From the NCBI RefSeq assembly GCF_011058155.1, contig NZ_JAALFC010000003.1:124001-188000 (forward strand): 64,000 nt of DNA. The letters run 5' to 3'. Every line of letters begins with the position of its first letter. Position 1 is the first letter of the stretch. The notes under the pieces were generated by a model. The model made no database searches, was not told where the DNA came from, and was given only the letters and a program-made list of their open reading frames with translations. Shown piece after piece: positions 18,635 through 29,551 of the stretch. The position numbers were made by a program, and so were the translations under genes. Origin of the DNA: Litoribacterium kuwaitense (GTDB taxonomy: Bacteria; Bacillota; Bacilli; Bacillales; DSM-28697).

Positions 18635-18949
18635 TCACCTCCGGTTGTTTTCATCGAACAACGACAACATTTTTTCTGCAAATCCCGGTTCGATGATTGC
18701 GGCAACGACGCGCTCGTGTTTTCCAAAAGCATGCCCAAGCTCATACCGAGTCTCGACGTAACGAATGGGCACACTATAGTAATTACACTTATCTTGAATT
18801 CGCTTGAGCGTCGTTTCTGACGTATCCTTTGAAAGAACGACGAGGCGAGCACGTTTTTGCTTAATTTCAGAAAGCACTTGCTCTTCACCGGTGACACAAC
18901 GGTTTGCTCTAAAAGCTAACCCTAATAAATCGCCGATTCGCTTATTCAT
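18635..18949 (-). CDS. ylxQ: YlxQ, L7Ae-family RNA-binding protein
   Basis: 104 residues with the L7Ae/L30e pattern: [22 protein letters not shown], then [22 protein letters not shown]. Such proteins bind kink-turn RNA; the family has been called a putative L7-like ribosomal protein. Start overlaps the ylxR stop (ATGA) and it ends four bases before infB. Confidence 0.92.
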   Translation of the reverse strand: MNKRIGDLLGLAFRANRCVTGEEQVLSEIKQKRARLVVLSKDTSETTLKRIQDKCNYYSVPIRYVETRYELGHAFGKHERVVAAIIEPGFAEKMLSLFDENNRR

Positions 18950-19209
18950 ACGCGAGCCCGCTCTAACAACTGCTCATAGATAGCATCAGGTACGTCAGCT
19001 TTTAAATGATTAGCAAGTAAGTTCTTTTTACGAGCCTTTTCGATCGCTTCTTGATCCAAAGTTAAATATGCACCACGGCCCGATTTCTTACCAGTTTCAT
19101 CGATGACGATGTCACCTTCCGGCGTACGGACAATGCGCACTAGCTCTTTTTTTGGTACAAGCATTTGAGTCGCAATACATTTTCTCATAGGTACTTTTTT
19201 TTGTTTCAT
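18946..19209 (-). CDS. ylxR: YlxR, small RNA-binding protein (DUF448)
   Basis: 87 residues from the ATG at 19209, preceded by GGAGGGGGATGG. Contains VPMRKCIATQMLVPKKELVRIVR and the GRGAYL motif that marks the YlxR/DUF448 fold. The family binds RNA, and B. subtilis YlxR has been reported to modulate RNase P. A longer reading from an ATG inside nusA is less likely, given the good ribosome site and family length. Confidence 0.92.
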   Translation of the reverse strand: MKQKKVPMRKCIATQMLVPKKELVRIVRTPEGDIVIDETGKKSGRGAYLTLDQEAIEKARKKNLLANHLKADVPDAIYEQLLERARV

Positions 19210-19246
19210 CAAACCATCCCCCTCCCGATATGCCTCACTAAAGGCT

Positions 19247-20374
19247 TTAATCGATTGGTTCTCCTCCAAAGCTTGATGACTGCTGCTCGTCACTAAGGGT
19301 TTCTGTCAGCAAAGGCTCATCATCTGTAAGCAGACCTGCATCCCTTGCATCGGTTTCGCTTTTAATATCAATCTTCCAACCCGTTAATTTTGCAGCTAGA
19401 CGGGCATTTTGTCCTCGTTTACCGATCGCAAGTGAAAGTTGATAATCCGGCACAATGACCGTTGTCGCTCGTTCTTCTTCATTTACGATGACCTTTAACA
19501 CGCTTGAAGGACTTAAAGAATTGGCGACATAGACCACTGGATCTTCAGACCAACGAACAATATCAATTTTTTCGCCTTTTAGCTCATCGACGATTGCTTG
19601 CACGCGCTGCCCTCTTTGACCAACACAGGAGCCAACCGGATCAATATCTGCCTCTTCTGCATGAACAGCAATTTTAGACCGCTCGCCAGCCTCTCTTGAA
19701 ACCGATTTGATTTCAACAATGCCTTCATATATTTCTGGAACTTCTAATTCAAATAAGCGCTTTAATAGACCTGGATGAGTTCTGGAAACATAAATTTGCG
19801 GACCTTTAGTCGTTTTTTCAACTTTTGTCAAAAACACTTTAAGCCGTTCATGCGTGGGATACGCTTCATTCGGCATTTGCTCACTCGGAGCAAGCATCGC
19901 TTCCACTTTTCCAAGATTCACGTAGACGAAACGTGGATCTTTTCGTTGTACAATCCCAGTCATAATATCTTCTTCACGGTCAATAAACTCGTTGAAAATA
20001 ACGCCACGTTCAGCTTCTCTAACCCGCTGAGTGACCACTTGTTTTGCGGTTTGTGCAGCAATCCGACCAAAATCCTTTGGCGTGACTTCAAGCTCAATGA
20101 CGTCCTCTACCTCATAATGAGGCGAGATGCGTCTCGCTTCATCCAAAGAAACTTCCAGACGCGGATCTTCAACATTTTCGACAATCTCTTTTCGGGCAAA
20201 TACTTTCATTGCTCCTGTTTGCTCATTTAAATCTACCCGAACATTTTGAGCCTGATTAAAATTGCGTTTATACGCCGAAATCAGTGCTGCTTCTATGGCT
20301 TCCAGCAGAATATCCTTGCTGATCCCTTTTTCTTTTTCAAGCACTGTTAAAGCATCAAGCAATTCGCTCGACAT
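19247..20374 (-). CDS. nusA: Transcription termination/antitermination factor NusA
   Basis: Binds RNA polymerase and nascent RNA and stimulates pausing and intrinsic termination. 375 residues, typical of Firmicutes, which lack the acidic repeats of E. coli NusA. N-terminal polymerase-binding domain, S1 domain (about 135-200), KH1 and KH2 with EEADIDPVGSCVGQRGQRVQ and LAIGKRGQNARLAAKLTGWKID. Second gene of the operon, 17 bases after rimP. Confidence 0.97.
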   Translation of the reverse strand: MSSELLDALTVLEKEKGISKDILLEAIEAALISAYKRNFNQAQNVRVDLNEQTGAMKVFARKEIVENVEDPRLEVSLDEARRISPHYEVEDVIELEVTPKDFGRIAAQTAKQVVTQRVREAERGVIFNEFIDREEDIMTGIVQRKDPRFVYVNLGKVEAMLAPSEQMPNEAYPTHERLKVFLTKVEKTTKGPQIYVSRTHPGLLKRLFELEVPEIYEGIVEIKSVSREAGERSKIAVHAEEADIDPVGSCVGQRGQRVQAIVDELKGEKIDIVRWSEDPVVYVANSLSPSSVLKVIVNEEERATTVIVPDYQLSLAIGKRGQNARLAAKLTGWKIDIKSETDARDAGLLTDDEPLLTETLSDEQQSSSFGGEPID

Positions 20375-20391
20375 ATTTTTGCCCCTCCCCT

Positions 20392-20864
20392 TTAAAATGT
20401 CACAGCCAACCTAGCTTTGGCAACTTTATTGGTTGGTATCTCAACAGACTTCTCTCTCGTCTTATCTTTTTGAATAAGAGTTAAGCTGTTTGAATCATAG
20501 TGTTCCAGGCGGCCTTCAAACGTTTTCTGACCGTCAATTGGTTCATACGTTTTCACGTGAATGTTTTTCCAACCGCCTCTGCAAAATCTTCCGGCTTTTT
20601 TAGCGGCCGTTCTGCCCCAGGAGAAGAGACATCTAAAAAGTACGGGTTCGTAACGGGATCATGTGCATCTAGTTGTTCGCTGAGGCGCTCATTGACCATC
20701 CCACACTCTTCAATGTCAACACCGCCCTCTTTGTCAATAAATACTCTAAGGTACCAGTTTTTACCTTCTTTCACATATTCAATATCGACAAGCTCCAAGT
20801 CCATATCCTTTAATATTGGCAGGACTAGCTCTTCAGCTGTTTCAATCACATTGTTTTTGCTCAT
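20392..20864 (-). CDS. rimP: Ribosome maturation factor RimP, frameshifted
   Basis: Needed for 30S assembly. ATG at 20864 ([12 protein letters not shown]) follows GGAGGAACGCGA. The N-terminal half is conserved ([44 protein letters not shown]). The frame then ends early at GKTFT-stop. The missing half is present in the +1 frame: [19 protein letters not shown] and then [11 protein letters not shown], ending at 20392. The A run at 20555-20559 has five bases and six would join the frames, giving about 157 residues, the normal length. First gene of the rimP-nusA-infB operon. Confidence 0.9.
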
Positions 20865-20956
20865 TCGCGTTCCTCCTTTATTCATGGACGCTTTACGAAC
20901 ACCTGGCTCATTTCACACTTTTCTTAGTCGGAAAAAGCGATAGCACCATGAAAATC

Positions 20957-20977
20957 CCCTGCTTTGCACAAGCAGGG
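20957..20977 (-). terminator. Hairpin in the polC-rimP interval
   Basis: Perfect 8-bp stem CCCTGCTT / AAGCAGGG with a five-base loop, followed on the minus strand by GATTTTC. rimP lies downstream on the minus strand, so this may act in the rimP leader rather than ending polC. Confidence 0.5.
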
Positions 20978-21021
20978 AACTAGGGCAGCAACGATAAAAG
21001 TCTAAAGGCATAAGTAAAACG

Positions 21022-21046
21022 AAAGAGTGGGGAGCACCCACTCTTT
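21022..21046 (-). terminator. Intrinsic terminator after polC
   Basis: Perfect 10-bp stem AAAGAGTGGG / CCCACTCTTT with a five-base loop. The following minus-strand sequence is CGTTTTAC, a modest T-tract. Confidence 0.75.
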
Positions 21047-21118
21047 TAAGCTTCCACTTATTCATAGTATTACCAAGAAAACTATATCATAACCCTCTAT
21101 AGCTTGCAAGAGAGGCAC

Positions 21119-24100
21119 TCAGAACAAGGAAAGCTGATTTTGATCAGGTAGCCCAGCAAGACATCCCTGCTGATCTAAATATTCGATCACAGTTTTGGAG
21201 ATTTTACTTCGCTGCTGCAGATCTTCTTTCGATAGAAATTCACCTTGTTGACGCGAGGCGACGATATTTAATGCCGCATTTGTCCCTAGACCCGGTAGCG
21301 CATTAAATGGTGGCAACAGCCGATCTCCTTTAACAATAAACTCGGTCGCACTCGATTCATATAAATCGACCTGCATAAATTGAAATCCGCGCTCGCACAT
21401 TTCAAGTGCAATTTCTAATACAGTAAAAAGCGATTTTTCTTTCGGTGAGGCTTCTAAACCTTTTGCGGAAATTTCTTCAAGTCGTTTTCGAATCGCATTA
21501 GACCCGTTTTTCATTGTGTCAAGCTCAAAATCATCCGCACGAACCGAAAAATACGCAGCATAAAATAAAATCGGGTGGTGCACTTTAAAATAGGCAATTC
21601 GCACTGCCATTAGAACATACGCTGCCGCATGCGCTTTTGGAAACATATATTTAATCTTTAAACACGAATCAATATACCAATCTGGTACATTGTGTGCCTT
21701 CATTTCCTCAATCCATTCATCCTTAAGCCCGCGCCCCTTCCGAACAAATTCCATGATTTGAAAAGCGAGAGAGGGCTCAAGTCCTTTGTGCATTAAGTAC
21801 ACCATAATGTCATCACGACAGCCGATCACGTCAGCGAGCTCACACGTCCCATTGTAAATAAGTTCATTTGCATTATTCAACCAAACATCCGTTCCGTGAG
21901 ATAGACCAGAAATTTGGACGAGCTCCGAGAACGTCGTTGGCTTCGTTTCTTCAAGCATTTGCCGAACGAAACGTGTGCCAAACTCAGGAATGCCAAGCGT
22001 TCCCGTTTTACACTGAATTTGCTCGGGAGTTACTCCTAATGACTCTGTCCCTGCAAACAACTTCATCACTTCAGCGTCATCGGTTGGAATGGTTTTTGGA
22101 TCAATCCCGCTTAAATCTTGTAACATACGAATGACTGTCGGATCATCGTGACCAAGAATGTCTAGCTTTAACAAGTTATCGTGGATGGAATGAAAATCAA
22201 AATGTGTCGTTTTCCAAGCCGATTCTCGATCATCTGCCGGATATTGGACTGGAGAGAAATCAAAAATGTCCATGTAATCCGGCACAACAATAATTCCACC
22301 AGGGTGTTGTCCCGTCGTCCGCTTTACGCCTGTGCTTCCTTGCACGAGTCGATCAATCTCTGCACCCCGCAGATGCAGATCAAAATCTTGGGCAAAGCCT
22401 TTGACATAACCATACGCTGTCTTTTCCGCCACTGTACCGATCGTTCCTGCTCGATACACTTTTTCCTCACCAAACAATTCCTTCGTGTAATTGTGCGCGC
22501 GAGGCTGATAGTCACCGGAGAAGTTCAAGTCAATATCAGGAACTTTGTCACCTTTAAACCCTAAAAACGTTTCAAACGGAATATCATGTCCATCCTTCGT
22601 TAAAGGCACTTGACATGACTCGCACTCTTTATCAGGCAAGTCAAAACCTGAGCCGACCGAACCATCAGCAAAAAATTGTGACGTATGGCACTGAGGGCAG
22701 ACATAATGTGGCGGCAAAGGGTTCACTTCCGTAATGTCCATCATGGTCGCAACAAAGGAAGAGCCTACAGAGCCCCGCGACCCAACAAGATAGCCATCAT
22801 CAAGCGATTTTTTAACGAGCTTATGAGAGATTAAATAAATGACTGAAAAGCCGTGGCCAATAATACTTTTTAGCTCTTTCTCAAGACGTTTTTCGACAAT
22901 GTCCGGAAGGGACTCACCATAAATTGATTTTGCCCGAGAGTAGCTCATGTTACGCACTTCTTCATCAGCGCCATCGATTCTAGGCGTGTACAGATCGTCT
23001 TTAACTGGCTTGATCGTTTCAATCGAATCTGCAATCTCCCTAGGCGTATCGACGACAATTTTCTCACGTTGTGCCTCGGGTAGAAATGAAAAAGCATCAA
23101 CCATTTCATCCGTACTCCGCAAATGGACGTCCGGCAAGGTTTGCTTGTTCAGTGGATTCGCGCCGCCTTGAGAATGAATGAGGATTTGCCGATATTGCTT
23201 GTCTTGTGGATCTAAGTAATGGACATTGCCTGTAGCAACAACTGGCAGCGACATCTGTTCGCCTAGCTGAATAATATTTTGAATAATTTCCCGTAAAGCA
23301 AATTCATCTTGGACAAGTTCTTTTTCAAGAAGGTGATGATAATTAGCCGGCGGCTGGACTTCTAAATAATCATAGAAGCTCGCAATTTGCTCGACTTCAT
23401 CAGGCGATTTTTGCATCATTCCTTCAAATACTTCTCCTCGATCACACGCTGAGCCGATGAGGAGCCCTTCACGTAAACTCTCCAGTTTTGATCGAGGAAT
23501 CCGAGGTACGCGATAATAATAATCAAGGTGCGATAATGATACGAGCTTAAAGATATTCTTCAAGCCGACTTCGTTTTTCGCTAAAATGGTCACATGGAAT
23601 GGTCTTGACCGCTGATACGCATTTCCTTCACCCATATATTTGTTCATTTCATCGTGCCATTCGATTCCTCGTTCTGTCGCTTCTTTAAGCAGTTTCCAAA
23701 ACAAGTAGCCTGTCGCTTCAGCATCGTAAATCGCCCGATGGTGCTGCGTAAGCTCGATATCAAACTTTTTACATAACGTATTTAATCGATGATTTTTTAA
23801 TTCTGGATGCAAGAACCGCGCCAGCTCTAACGTATCAATGACCGGATTCATCGCTTTCTCATAGCCTGCTTTTTTCAATGCCGCATTTAAAAACCCCATA
23901 TCAAAGCTAGCATTATGAGCAACGAGGATATCTTCGCCAATCCATTCCTGAAACTGGCGAATGACTGTGTTAACTTCAGGGGCATCTTGGACCATCTGAT
24001 CGGTAATCCCTGTCAATTCAATCGTTGTCGCTGATAGTGAGTGATGTGGATTTGCGAATGATTCATACCGGTCAATGATTTCCCCATCGTGTATTTTTAC

Positions 24101-25420
24101 ACCTGCAAGCTCGATAATCGTGTCGTAATTTGCTGATAACCCGGTCGTTTCAACGTCAAATACGACAAACGTGTCGTCTAAAAGGCGCCGTTTCGCCGCG
24201 TTATACGCAATGGGAACACCGTCATCGACAACATTCGCCTCAAGCCCATAAATCATTTTTATGCCGTGCTTTTCAGCGGCTGCGTAAGCATCAGGATAAG
24301 ATTGGACAACGCCATGATCCGTGAGCGCAATCGCAGGATGCCCCCACTCAGATGCACGTTTGGCTAGTGCATCAATAGAACTAACTGCATCCATTTGACT
24401 CATAGGTGTGTGAAGATGAAGCTCGACCCGTGTACGATCCGGACTGCGTTTGTCCTCACGCTTCAATAATGGTTGAATTTCATTCACGTCATTGGCAATC
24501 ATCACTAAATCCCGAATAAAGGTGTCGTCTTGTACATTACCTCGTACTTTTACCCACAACCCTTTTTTGACACTTTGCAACAACGATACATCCTCTTTAT
24601 CGCGAGAAAACATTTTTACGAGAATCGAATCACTATAATCTGTCAACTTAAACGTTAACAAGGTTCGACCGCTGCGAAGCTCTTTAATCTCCGCGTCAAA
24701 AATATAGCCTTGCGCAACAATCCGTCTTTCCTCTTCCTGAATATCTCGCAACATGACCGGTTCATCTTTTATAGGATACCCAATGACAAGCGGGCCTTTA
24801 GGCACGTCTGCAGGCGGCGTTTGCTGTTTTTTATCTTTCTCCTCGATCGCTTTTCGTGCTTTTGTCTCGTCTTCTTCTTTCCTTGCATTGACGAAGTTTT
24901 CATAGTCATCTTGTTGAGCAGATATTTTGAAGGCCACCTTGTAGCCTCGAAGGCCGACACAGTTACAGTATGTTTCGATTAGCGGCTTCAGCTTTCTTTC
25001 CATGACATCTTTTTCTGCCTCGTTTGCCGCTTCAACCCATACAGTCGTACTGTCAACTGTTGGTAACGTCGACAAGCGTGAAGAAAGTGCCGGCGCATCT
25101 GTGATAAACCACGTTTGAAAAATTGGCCAATAGGATAAAAAACGTTCCGCAGAAACCGGCTCTTCTTGCTCAATCTCCAGAGTGACGTCGACCGAGGCAA
25201 TGGCGGAAAATGCTTGATTTAACTTTGCACGAAAAAGCTCATATGTAGATGCTGGCATGCATTGGTGAAGTCGAATAAAAAAGTGCCATTTCTGCTCTTC
25301 TTTATACACAGAAAGCTTTTGAATTGCACCGCCTTTTAGTTGTTCGACTTCTTCTGGAGGCATCCCTATTTGCTCTAGCAACAGTGAGAATCGTTCTTTC
25401 CGTACATGCTCGTCGTGCAT
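21119..25420 (-). CDS. polC: DNA polymerase III PolC-type alpha subunit
   Basis: Main replicative polymerase of low-GC Gram-positive bacteria. 1433 residues, standard for PolC. In order: N-terminal domain, OB domain (from about 235), PHP domain ([13 protein letters not shown] and [12 protein letters not shown], about 330-400), an inserted 3'-5' proofreading exonuclease with [11 protein letters not shown] near 420, and then the polymerase core with [13 protein letters not shown] and the catalytic [12 protein letters not shown]. Complete and in frame. Follows proS, as in B. subtilis. Confidence 0.98.
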   Translation of the reverse strand: MHDEHVRKERFSLLLEQIGMPPEEVEQLKGGAIQKLSVYKEEQKWHFFIRLHQCMPASTYELFRAKLNQAFSAIASVDVTLEIEQEEPVSAERFLSYWPIFQTWFITDAPALSSRLSTLPTVDSTTVWVEAANEAEKDVMERKLKPLIETYCNCVGLRGYKVAFKISAQQDDYENFVNARKEEDETKARKAIEEKDKKQQTPPADVPKGPLVIGYPIKDEPVMLRDIQEEERRIVAQGYIFDAEIKELRSGRTLLTFKLTDYSDSILVKMFSRDKEDVSLLQSVKKGLWVKVRGNVQDDTFIRDLVMIANDVNEIQPLLKREDKRSPDRTRVELHLHTPMSQMDAVSSIDALAKRASEWGHPAIALTDHGVVQSYPDAYAAAEKHGIKMIYGLEANVVDDGVPIAYNAAKRRLLDDTFVVFDVETTGLSANYDTIIELAGVKIHDGEIIDRYESFANPHHSLSATTIELTGITDQMVQDAPEVNTVIRQFQEWIGEDILVAHNASFDMGFLNAALKKAGYEKAMNPVIDTLELARFLHPELKNHRLNTLCKKFDIELTQHHRAIYDAEATGYLFWKLLKEATERGIEWHDEMNKYMGEGNAYQRSRPFHVTILAKNEVGLKNIFKLVSLSHLDYYYRVPRIPRSKLESLREGLLIGSACDRGEVFEGMMQKSPDEVEQIASFYDYLEVQPPANYHHLLEKELVQDEFALREIIQNIIQLGEQMSLPVVATGNVHYLDPQDKQYRQILIHSQGGANPLNKQTLPDVHLRSTDEMVDAFSFLPEAQREKIVVDTPREIADSIETIKPVKDDLYTPRIDGADEEVRNMSYSRAKSIYGESLPDIVEKRLEKELKSIIGHGFSVIYLISHKLVKKSLDDGYLVGSRGSVGSSFVATMMDITEVNPLPPHYVCPQCHTSQFFADGSVGSGFDLPDKECESCQVPLTKDGHDIPFETFLGFKGDKVPDIDLNFSGDYQPRAHNYTKELFGEEKVYRAGTIGTVAEKTAYGYVKGFAQDFDLHLRGAEIDRLVQGSTGVKRTTGQHPGGIIVVPDYMDIFDFSPVQYPADDRESAWKTTHFDFHSIHDNLLKLDILGHDDPTVIRMLQDLSGIDPKTIPTDDAEVMKLFAGTESLGVTPEQIQCKTGTLGIPEFGTRFVRQMLEETKPTTFSELVQISGLSHGTDVWLNNANELIYNGTCELADVIGCRDDIMVYLMHKGLEPSLAFQIMEFVRKGRGLKDEWIEEMKAHNVPDWYIDSCLKIKYMFPKAHAAAYVLMAVRIAYFKVHHPILFYAAYFSVRADDFELDTMKNGSNAIRKRLEEISAKGLEASPKEKSLFTVLEIALEMCERGFQFMQVDLYESSATEFIVKGDRLLPPFNALPGLGTNAALNIVASRQQGEFLSKEDLQQRSKISKTVIEYLDQQGCLAGLPDQNQLSLF

Positions 25421-25471
25421 ACGCCTCCCCCTCCTTCACAAATCTCAAAAATCTCTTCGCTGTAAAAAGCA

Positions 25472-25533
25472 CAAAGACTGCCTATAAGAGCTTTAAGGCT
25501 ATCCACTTCAGCCGCCTGCTCTAGGCAGTCCTT
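25472..25533 (-). other. Large inverted repeat between proS and polC
   Basis: GACTGCCTA (25476-25484) pairs with TAGGCAGTC (25522-25530); GAGC/GCTC extends the stem past a three-base bulge. The inner loop can form a smaller AGGC/GCCT pairing. On the minus strand GTGCTTTTT follows a few bases later, so it may be a weak terminator or an mRNA processing element. Confidence 0.55.
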
Positions 25534-25541
25534 GTTACGTT

Positions 25542-27236
25542 CTATGAGCGAACGGCTGCCAAAGCCTCTTCCACAGTTAAGACTTCTTTCGGTTCGCGTC
25601 CTTTGCTGAATTCAATTTTCCCTTCAGCAGCTTGCTTACCTACAATGATGCGTGTTGGAATCCCAATTAAATCGGCATCGGCAAACTTAACGCCCGCCCG
25701 TTCTTTTCGATCATCATATAACACGCTTGTACCAGTTTCTTTCATTTCTTGATAAAGCTTTTCTGCTAAGCTGTGCTGCTCTTCGTCTTTTGGATTCATA
25801 ACGAGCAGGTGGACATCATATGGTGCGATCGTTTCAGGCCACAAAAGACCTTTTTCGTCGGCCTGCTGCTCAGCAACAGCGGCTAAGAGTCGCGAAACAC
25901 CGATACCGTAAGAACCCATAATGATGTGTTGTGATTTTCCATTTTGGTCGAGGATCGTTGCGTCCATCGCTTCACTGTATTTTTTCCCCAATTTAAAGAC
26001 GTGCCCTACCTCAATGCCACGGGCAAACACAATTTTTCCTCGGCCATCCGGTGAAGGGTCGCCTTCTTGAATATTACGAATGTCAGCATAATGCTCTTCG
26101 CTAAATGGCGCGATATCACGTATAGCATGAACGCCGGTATAGTGATAACCTGCCTCATTGGCACCACAAACGGCATCATCTAGCTCAGCGACTGCTTGAT
26201 CAGCAATGATGCGAAGCGAAGATACGCCGACCGGGCCGATAAACCCATGTCCTGTGCCAAGTGCTTCGCGCGCCTCGTCATCTGTCGCCAACGTGATGTC
26301 CTCGACTTGCAACACGTTTTTCAGCTTCGTCTCATTCAACTCATGATCTCCTCTTAATACGACGAGCACTAATTCATCGTCCGCTTTAACGAGAAGAGAC
26401 TTCATACATTGAGCAGCTGTGACATTAAGAAAAGAAGCCACGTCTGCAATTGTTTTTTGTACCGGCGTTTCTACTTTTGCAAGCTCTTTAGGCTCACCAA
26501 TCTCAGGCTTTTCAAGCTTTGGAAGAGCGGCCATTTCTATATTTGCTGCATAGTTGGATTCATCGGAATAAGCAATGGTATCTTCCCCAATTTCAGACAG
26601 TGCCATAAATTCATGGTTGTCTGTGCCGCCCATGGCACCAGAGTCTGCTAACACAGCCCGAAAATTCATTCCGCAGCGTGTAAACACATTTTCATAGGCC
26701 GTAAATATCCGCTGATAAAACTCATCTAGCGACTCATTCGTTAAATGAAAAGTATAAGCGTCCTTCATTAAAAACTCTCGTCCGCGTAGCAGTCCAAAAC
26801 GCGGTCGCTTTTCATCACGAAACTTCGTTTGAATTTGGAACAAACCGAGGGGCAACTGCTTGTAAGAGTTCACCTCGTCACGCAATAATGACGTAATCAT
26901 TTCTTCATGAGTTGCTCCTAAAGCAAATTCGCGCTGATGCCTGTCCTCTAAGCGCATCAGTTCAGGACCATACACACTCCAGCGTCCAGACTCCTTCCAT
27001 AAATCAGAGAGCTGTAATGCTGGCATTAAAATTTCTGACAAACCGGCTGCTTCCATTTCTTCACGTACAATCTCTTTCACACGCGAAAGAACGCGCAGTC
27101 CAAGGGGCAAAAATGAATAGATGCCCGCGGCACTTTGTCGAATATAACCTGCTCGTACTAATAGCTGATGGCTGCGCACTTCTGCATCTGCCGGTACATC
27201 GCGCAACGTCGGAATATGTGTATTGGATTGTCTCAA
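25542..27236 (-). CDS. proS: Prolyl-tRNA synthetase, bacterial type with editing domain
   Basis: Charges tRNA-Pro. 564 residues. Class II core, with motif 1 around [21 protein letters not shown], motif 2 [26 protein letters not shown], and motif 3 with [13 protein letters not shown], interrupted by a YbaK-like editing insert (about 225-390) that hydrolyses Ala-tRNA-Pro. The start is a TTG at 27236 (reads [19 protein letters not shown], matching the family) with AAGAGGTG seven bases upstream. An ATG eight codons earlier lacks a ribosome site. Confidence 0.97.
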   Translation of the reverse strand: MRQSNTHIPTLRDVPADAEVRSHQLLVRAGYIRQSAAGIYSFLPLGLRVLSRVKEIVREEMEAAGLSEILMPALQLSDLWKESGRWSVYGPELMRLEDRHQREFALGATHEEMITSLLRDEVNSYKQLPLGLFQIQTKFRDEKRPRFGLLRGREFLMKDAYTFHLTNESLDEFYQRIFTAYENVFTRCGMNFRAVLADSGAMGGTDNHEFMALSEIGEDTIAYSDESNYAANIEMAALPKLEKPEIGEPKELAKVETPVQKTIADVASFLNVTAAQCMKSLLVKADDELVLVVLRGDHELNETKLKNVLQVEDITLATDDEAREALGTGHGFIGPVGVSSLRIIADQAVAELDDAVCGANEAGYHYTGVHAIRDIAPFSEEHYADIRNIQEGDPSPDGRGKIVFARGIEVGHVFKLGKKYSEAMDATILDQNGKSQHIIMGSYGIGVSRLLAAVAEQQADEKGLLWPETIAPYDVHLLVMNPKDEEQHSLAEKLYQEMKETGTSVLYDDRKERAGVKFADADLIGIPTRIIVGKQAAEGKIEFSKGREPKEVLTVEEALAAVRS

Positions 27237-27266
27237 GCGTCTACACCTCTTATCATACATACAGTT

Positions 27267-28532
27267 TTAGGATAAAAACAGTCGTTGAATATCGTTCCAT
27301 GTCACGACAATCATTAATAAAAACAGCAATGCAAAACCGACAAAGTGAACAAGTCCTTCTTTTCCCGGATCAATCGGCTTCCCGCGAACACCTTCAAGTA
27401 AAATAAAGACAAGCCGTCCACCATCTAGCGCCGGAAGAGGTAACAAATTAATGATCCCTAGATTAATGGAAAGTAAGGCTGCCCAACGAACTAACGTCAC
27501 GATGCCTGATTGAACAAATTGATCCGTTTGATCATAAATGCCGACAGGACCACTTAACGCTTCAATTGTAAATTGACCTGTGACGAGTTTACCAACTGCA
27601 ATTAAAATTTGCTTGGCAAACAAATACGTATCCTGCGCCCCGCCAATAATCGCTCCCGTAAACGAGCGCTCAAGGTTACCTGTTACTCCGATCAAGCCAA
27701 TGGTCTGTTCACCTTGTTCGACCGCTTTTGGTGTAAGCGGGACTGTCGCTTGCTCTCCATCCCGTTCAATCACAAAGGAAAGCTCCTGACCAGGACGTTC
27801 TAAAACATATTGCTGAATTTCACGCCACGAATCGATCGGTTCACCATCGATTGACACAACCTCGTCCCCGGCCATTAACCCTGCTGCCTTCGCAGCGCCA
27901 TCGTCAGTCACGCCTCCAAATACCGGCTCATTTGAAGGTGTTCCAGCAACCCATCCTAAGACGATGAGCAAGACTAATGCGAAAATAAAGTTCATCAGTG
28001 GACCAGCGAAAACTTGCATAAAACGTTGACCAATCGTTTTTGAAGCAAATTGCCGATGGTACGGTGCAATTTGTGTTGCCGTATCATCAACAACAAACAT
28101 GGCCTTTTCATCAACCTCATACGTTTTCGTTTCCTCACTGTCATCACCGTAAATTTGCCCACGAATGATCAAGTCATGGTTTAAATCAACGGCCTCGACT
28201 TCAATGACTCGAGCGTTTGGGTACTTCGATTTATTGTTTACAATAATTTTTGTAATGACACCAGCATCATTTTGTTCAATAGCAATGTGGTGACCTGGTT
28301 TAATTTCAACAATTTCCGGATCTTCTCCTGCAACTCGAACAAAGCCACCGACCGGCAACATCCGTATCGTATAAAGCGTTTCATTTCGGAAAAAAGAAAA
28401 TAACTTAGGTCCCATCCCAATGGCAAACTCTCGCGCTAGCATGCCCGATCGTTTCGCGAAAATTAAGTGACCTAGTTCATGGAAAAAAACAAGCGCACCA
28501 AAAATAATGATAAATGCAATGACCGTATCCAA
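27267..28532 (-). CDS. rseP: Site-2 zinc metalloprotease RseP/RasP
   Basis: Intramembrane protease that cleaves anti-sigma factors and signal-peptide remnants. 421 residues. HELGH (18-22) in the first membrane helix is the zinc site, a periplasmic-side PDZ domain follows (GGVTDDGAAKAAGLMAGDEVVSIDGEPIDS), and NLLPLPALDGGRL in a late helix completes the active site. Start is a TTG at 28532 behind AAAGGTGG. In B. subtilis dxr lies between cdsA and this gene; here only 213 bases separate them. Confidence 0.96.
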   Translation of the reverse strand: MDTVIAFIIIFGALVFFHELGHLIFAKRSGMLAREFAIGMGPKLFSFFRNETLYTIRMLPVGGFVRVAGEDPEIVEIKPGHHIAIEQNDAGVITKIIVNNKSKYPNARVIEVEAVDLNHDLIIRGQIYGDDSEETKTYEVDEKAMFVVDDTATQIAPYHRQFASKTIGQRFMQVFAGPLMNFIFALVLLIVLGWVAGTPSNEPVFGGVTDDGAAKAAGLMAGDEVVSIDGEPIDSWREIQQYVLERPGQELSFVIERDGEQATVPLTPKAVEQGEQTIGLIGVTGNLERSFTGAIIGGAQDTYLFAKQILIAVGKLVTGQFTIEALSGPVGIYDQTDQFVQSGIVTLVRWAALLSINLGIINLLPLPALDGGRLVFILLEGVRGKPIDPGKEGLVHFVGFALLFLLMIVVTWNDIQRLFLS

Positions 28533-28745
28533 TTAAATTCCACCTTTAACTGTAAAGTGAACCGATATATCCTATCTGAAGATTTTACACGCCAAACATC
28601 TTCTGTTTAGTTTACCCTTTTCAATCCACTTGTTCAAGTCCGGTAGATTGAAAACCCATCCCCTTTACAGAACTACGGTACAACAAGAAAGAGACATGCT
28701 CGGCTTCCTATATGTATGCAGCTTGCTGCTTCTCTATGTCTGCCA

Positions 28746-29537
28746 TTAGAACACTTGCAAAATGTACAATAACGGTAAAACAAATAATAGACTGTCGATG
28801 CGGTCAAGCACCCCACCGTGACCAGGCAGAATTTTCCCGGAATCTTTCACCCCAAAATGTCTCTTAAATGCAGACTCGGCAAGATCCCCCATCTGTCCAG
28901 AAACGGATAGTAGAGCCGTTAACAATAAACCGATCCAATGAGATTGGAATAAATCGTGTCCTTGAAAAAGGAAAAATGATGCTACAAGTGCACAGGCAAT
29001 TCCACCTAAAAAACCTTCAGTCGTTTTGTTCGGCGATATATCAGGCCATAATTTATGGCGCCCGAACGTTTTTCCGATAAAATACGCACCTGTGTCTGTC
29101 GCCCAAATGACAATGAGCGCATACAAAATGTAAGTCAAGTCTAGCTCACGCAGTTCAATCAAAAAATAACAGCCGATCCCTACATATAACGTTCCAAAAA
29201 GAACGAAAGACATATCCTCAATGCTAAGCTTGTTTTTCGTCATCACAGTTAACGACAGCAAAAATAGAATTGCTAAAGAGAGCAGCTCCAGCTTTGTAAT
29301 GCTTGTCTCTGTAAAAAGTGTGACACTCTCTTTTCCTGGGAGCAGAATAAACCATAGAACCACTGTCGACACAATGCCATAAAAGGAAAAGAAGTTCAAA
29401 TTTTTCATCATGAAAAATTCATACAAACATATTGTAGCAATGATATAGACAAGTGTCGTAAATGGCCATCCGCCGATGACTAGCAAAGGGACAAACAAGA
29501 GGAGTAAACCTACCGCTGTCCATATCCGTGTTTTCAT
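28746..29537 (-). CDS. cdsA: Phosphatidate cytidylyltransferase
   Basis: Makes CDP-diacylglycerol from phosphatidate and CTP. 263 residues with about eight hydrophobic segments. The family signature is near the C terminus: SGQMGDLAESAFKRHFGVKDSGKILPGHGGVLDRIDSL. Starts 14 bases after uppS ends. The usual next gene, dxr, is missing. Confidence 0.97.
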   Translation of the reverse strand: MKTRIWTAVGLLLLFVPLLVIGGWPFTTLVYIIATICLYEFFMMKNLNFFSFYGIVSTVVLWFILLPGKESVTLFTETSITKLELLSLAILFLLSLTVMTKNKLSIEDMSFVLFGTLYVGIGCYFLIELRELDLTYILYALIVIWATDTGAYFIGKTFGRHKLWPDISPNKTTEGFLGGIACALVASFFLFQGHDLFQSHWIGLLLTALLSVSGQMGDLAESAFKRHFGVKDSGKILPGHGGVLDRIDSLLFVLPLLYILQVF

Positions 29538-29551
29538 GCACGCATCATCCT

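Noticed and set aside
18631-18897. 89-residue N-terminal extension of IF-2
   Set aside because: It reads through ylxQ in another frame, has no family similarity, and the ATG at 18630 has a strong ribosome site.
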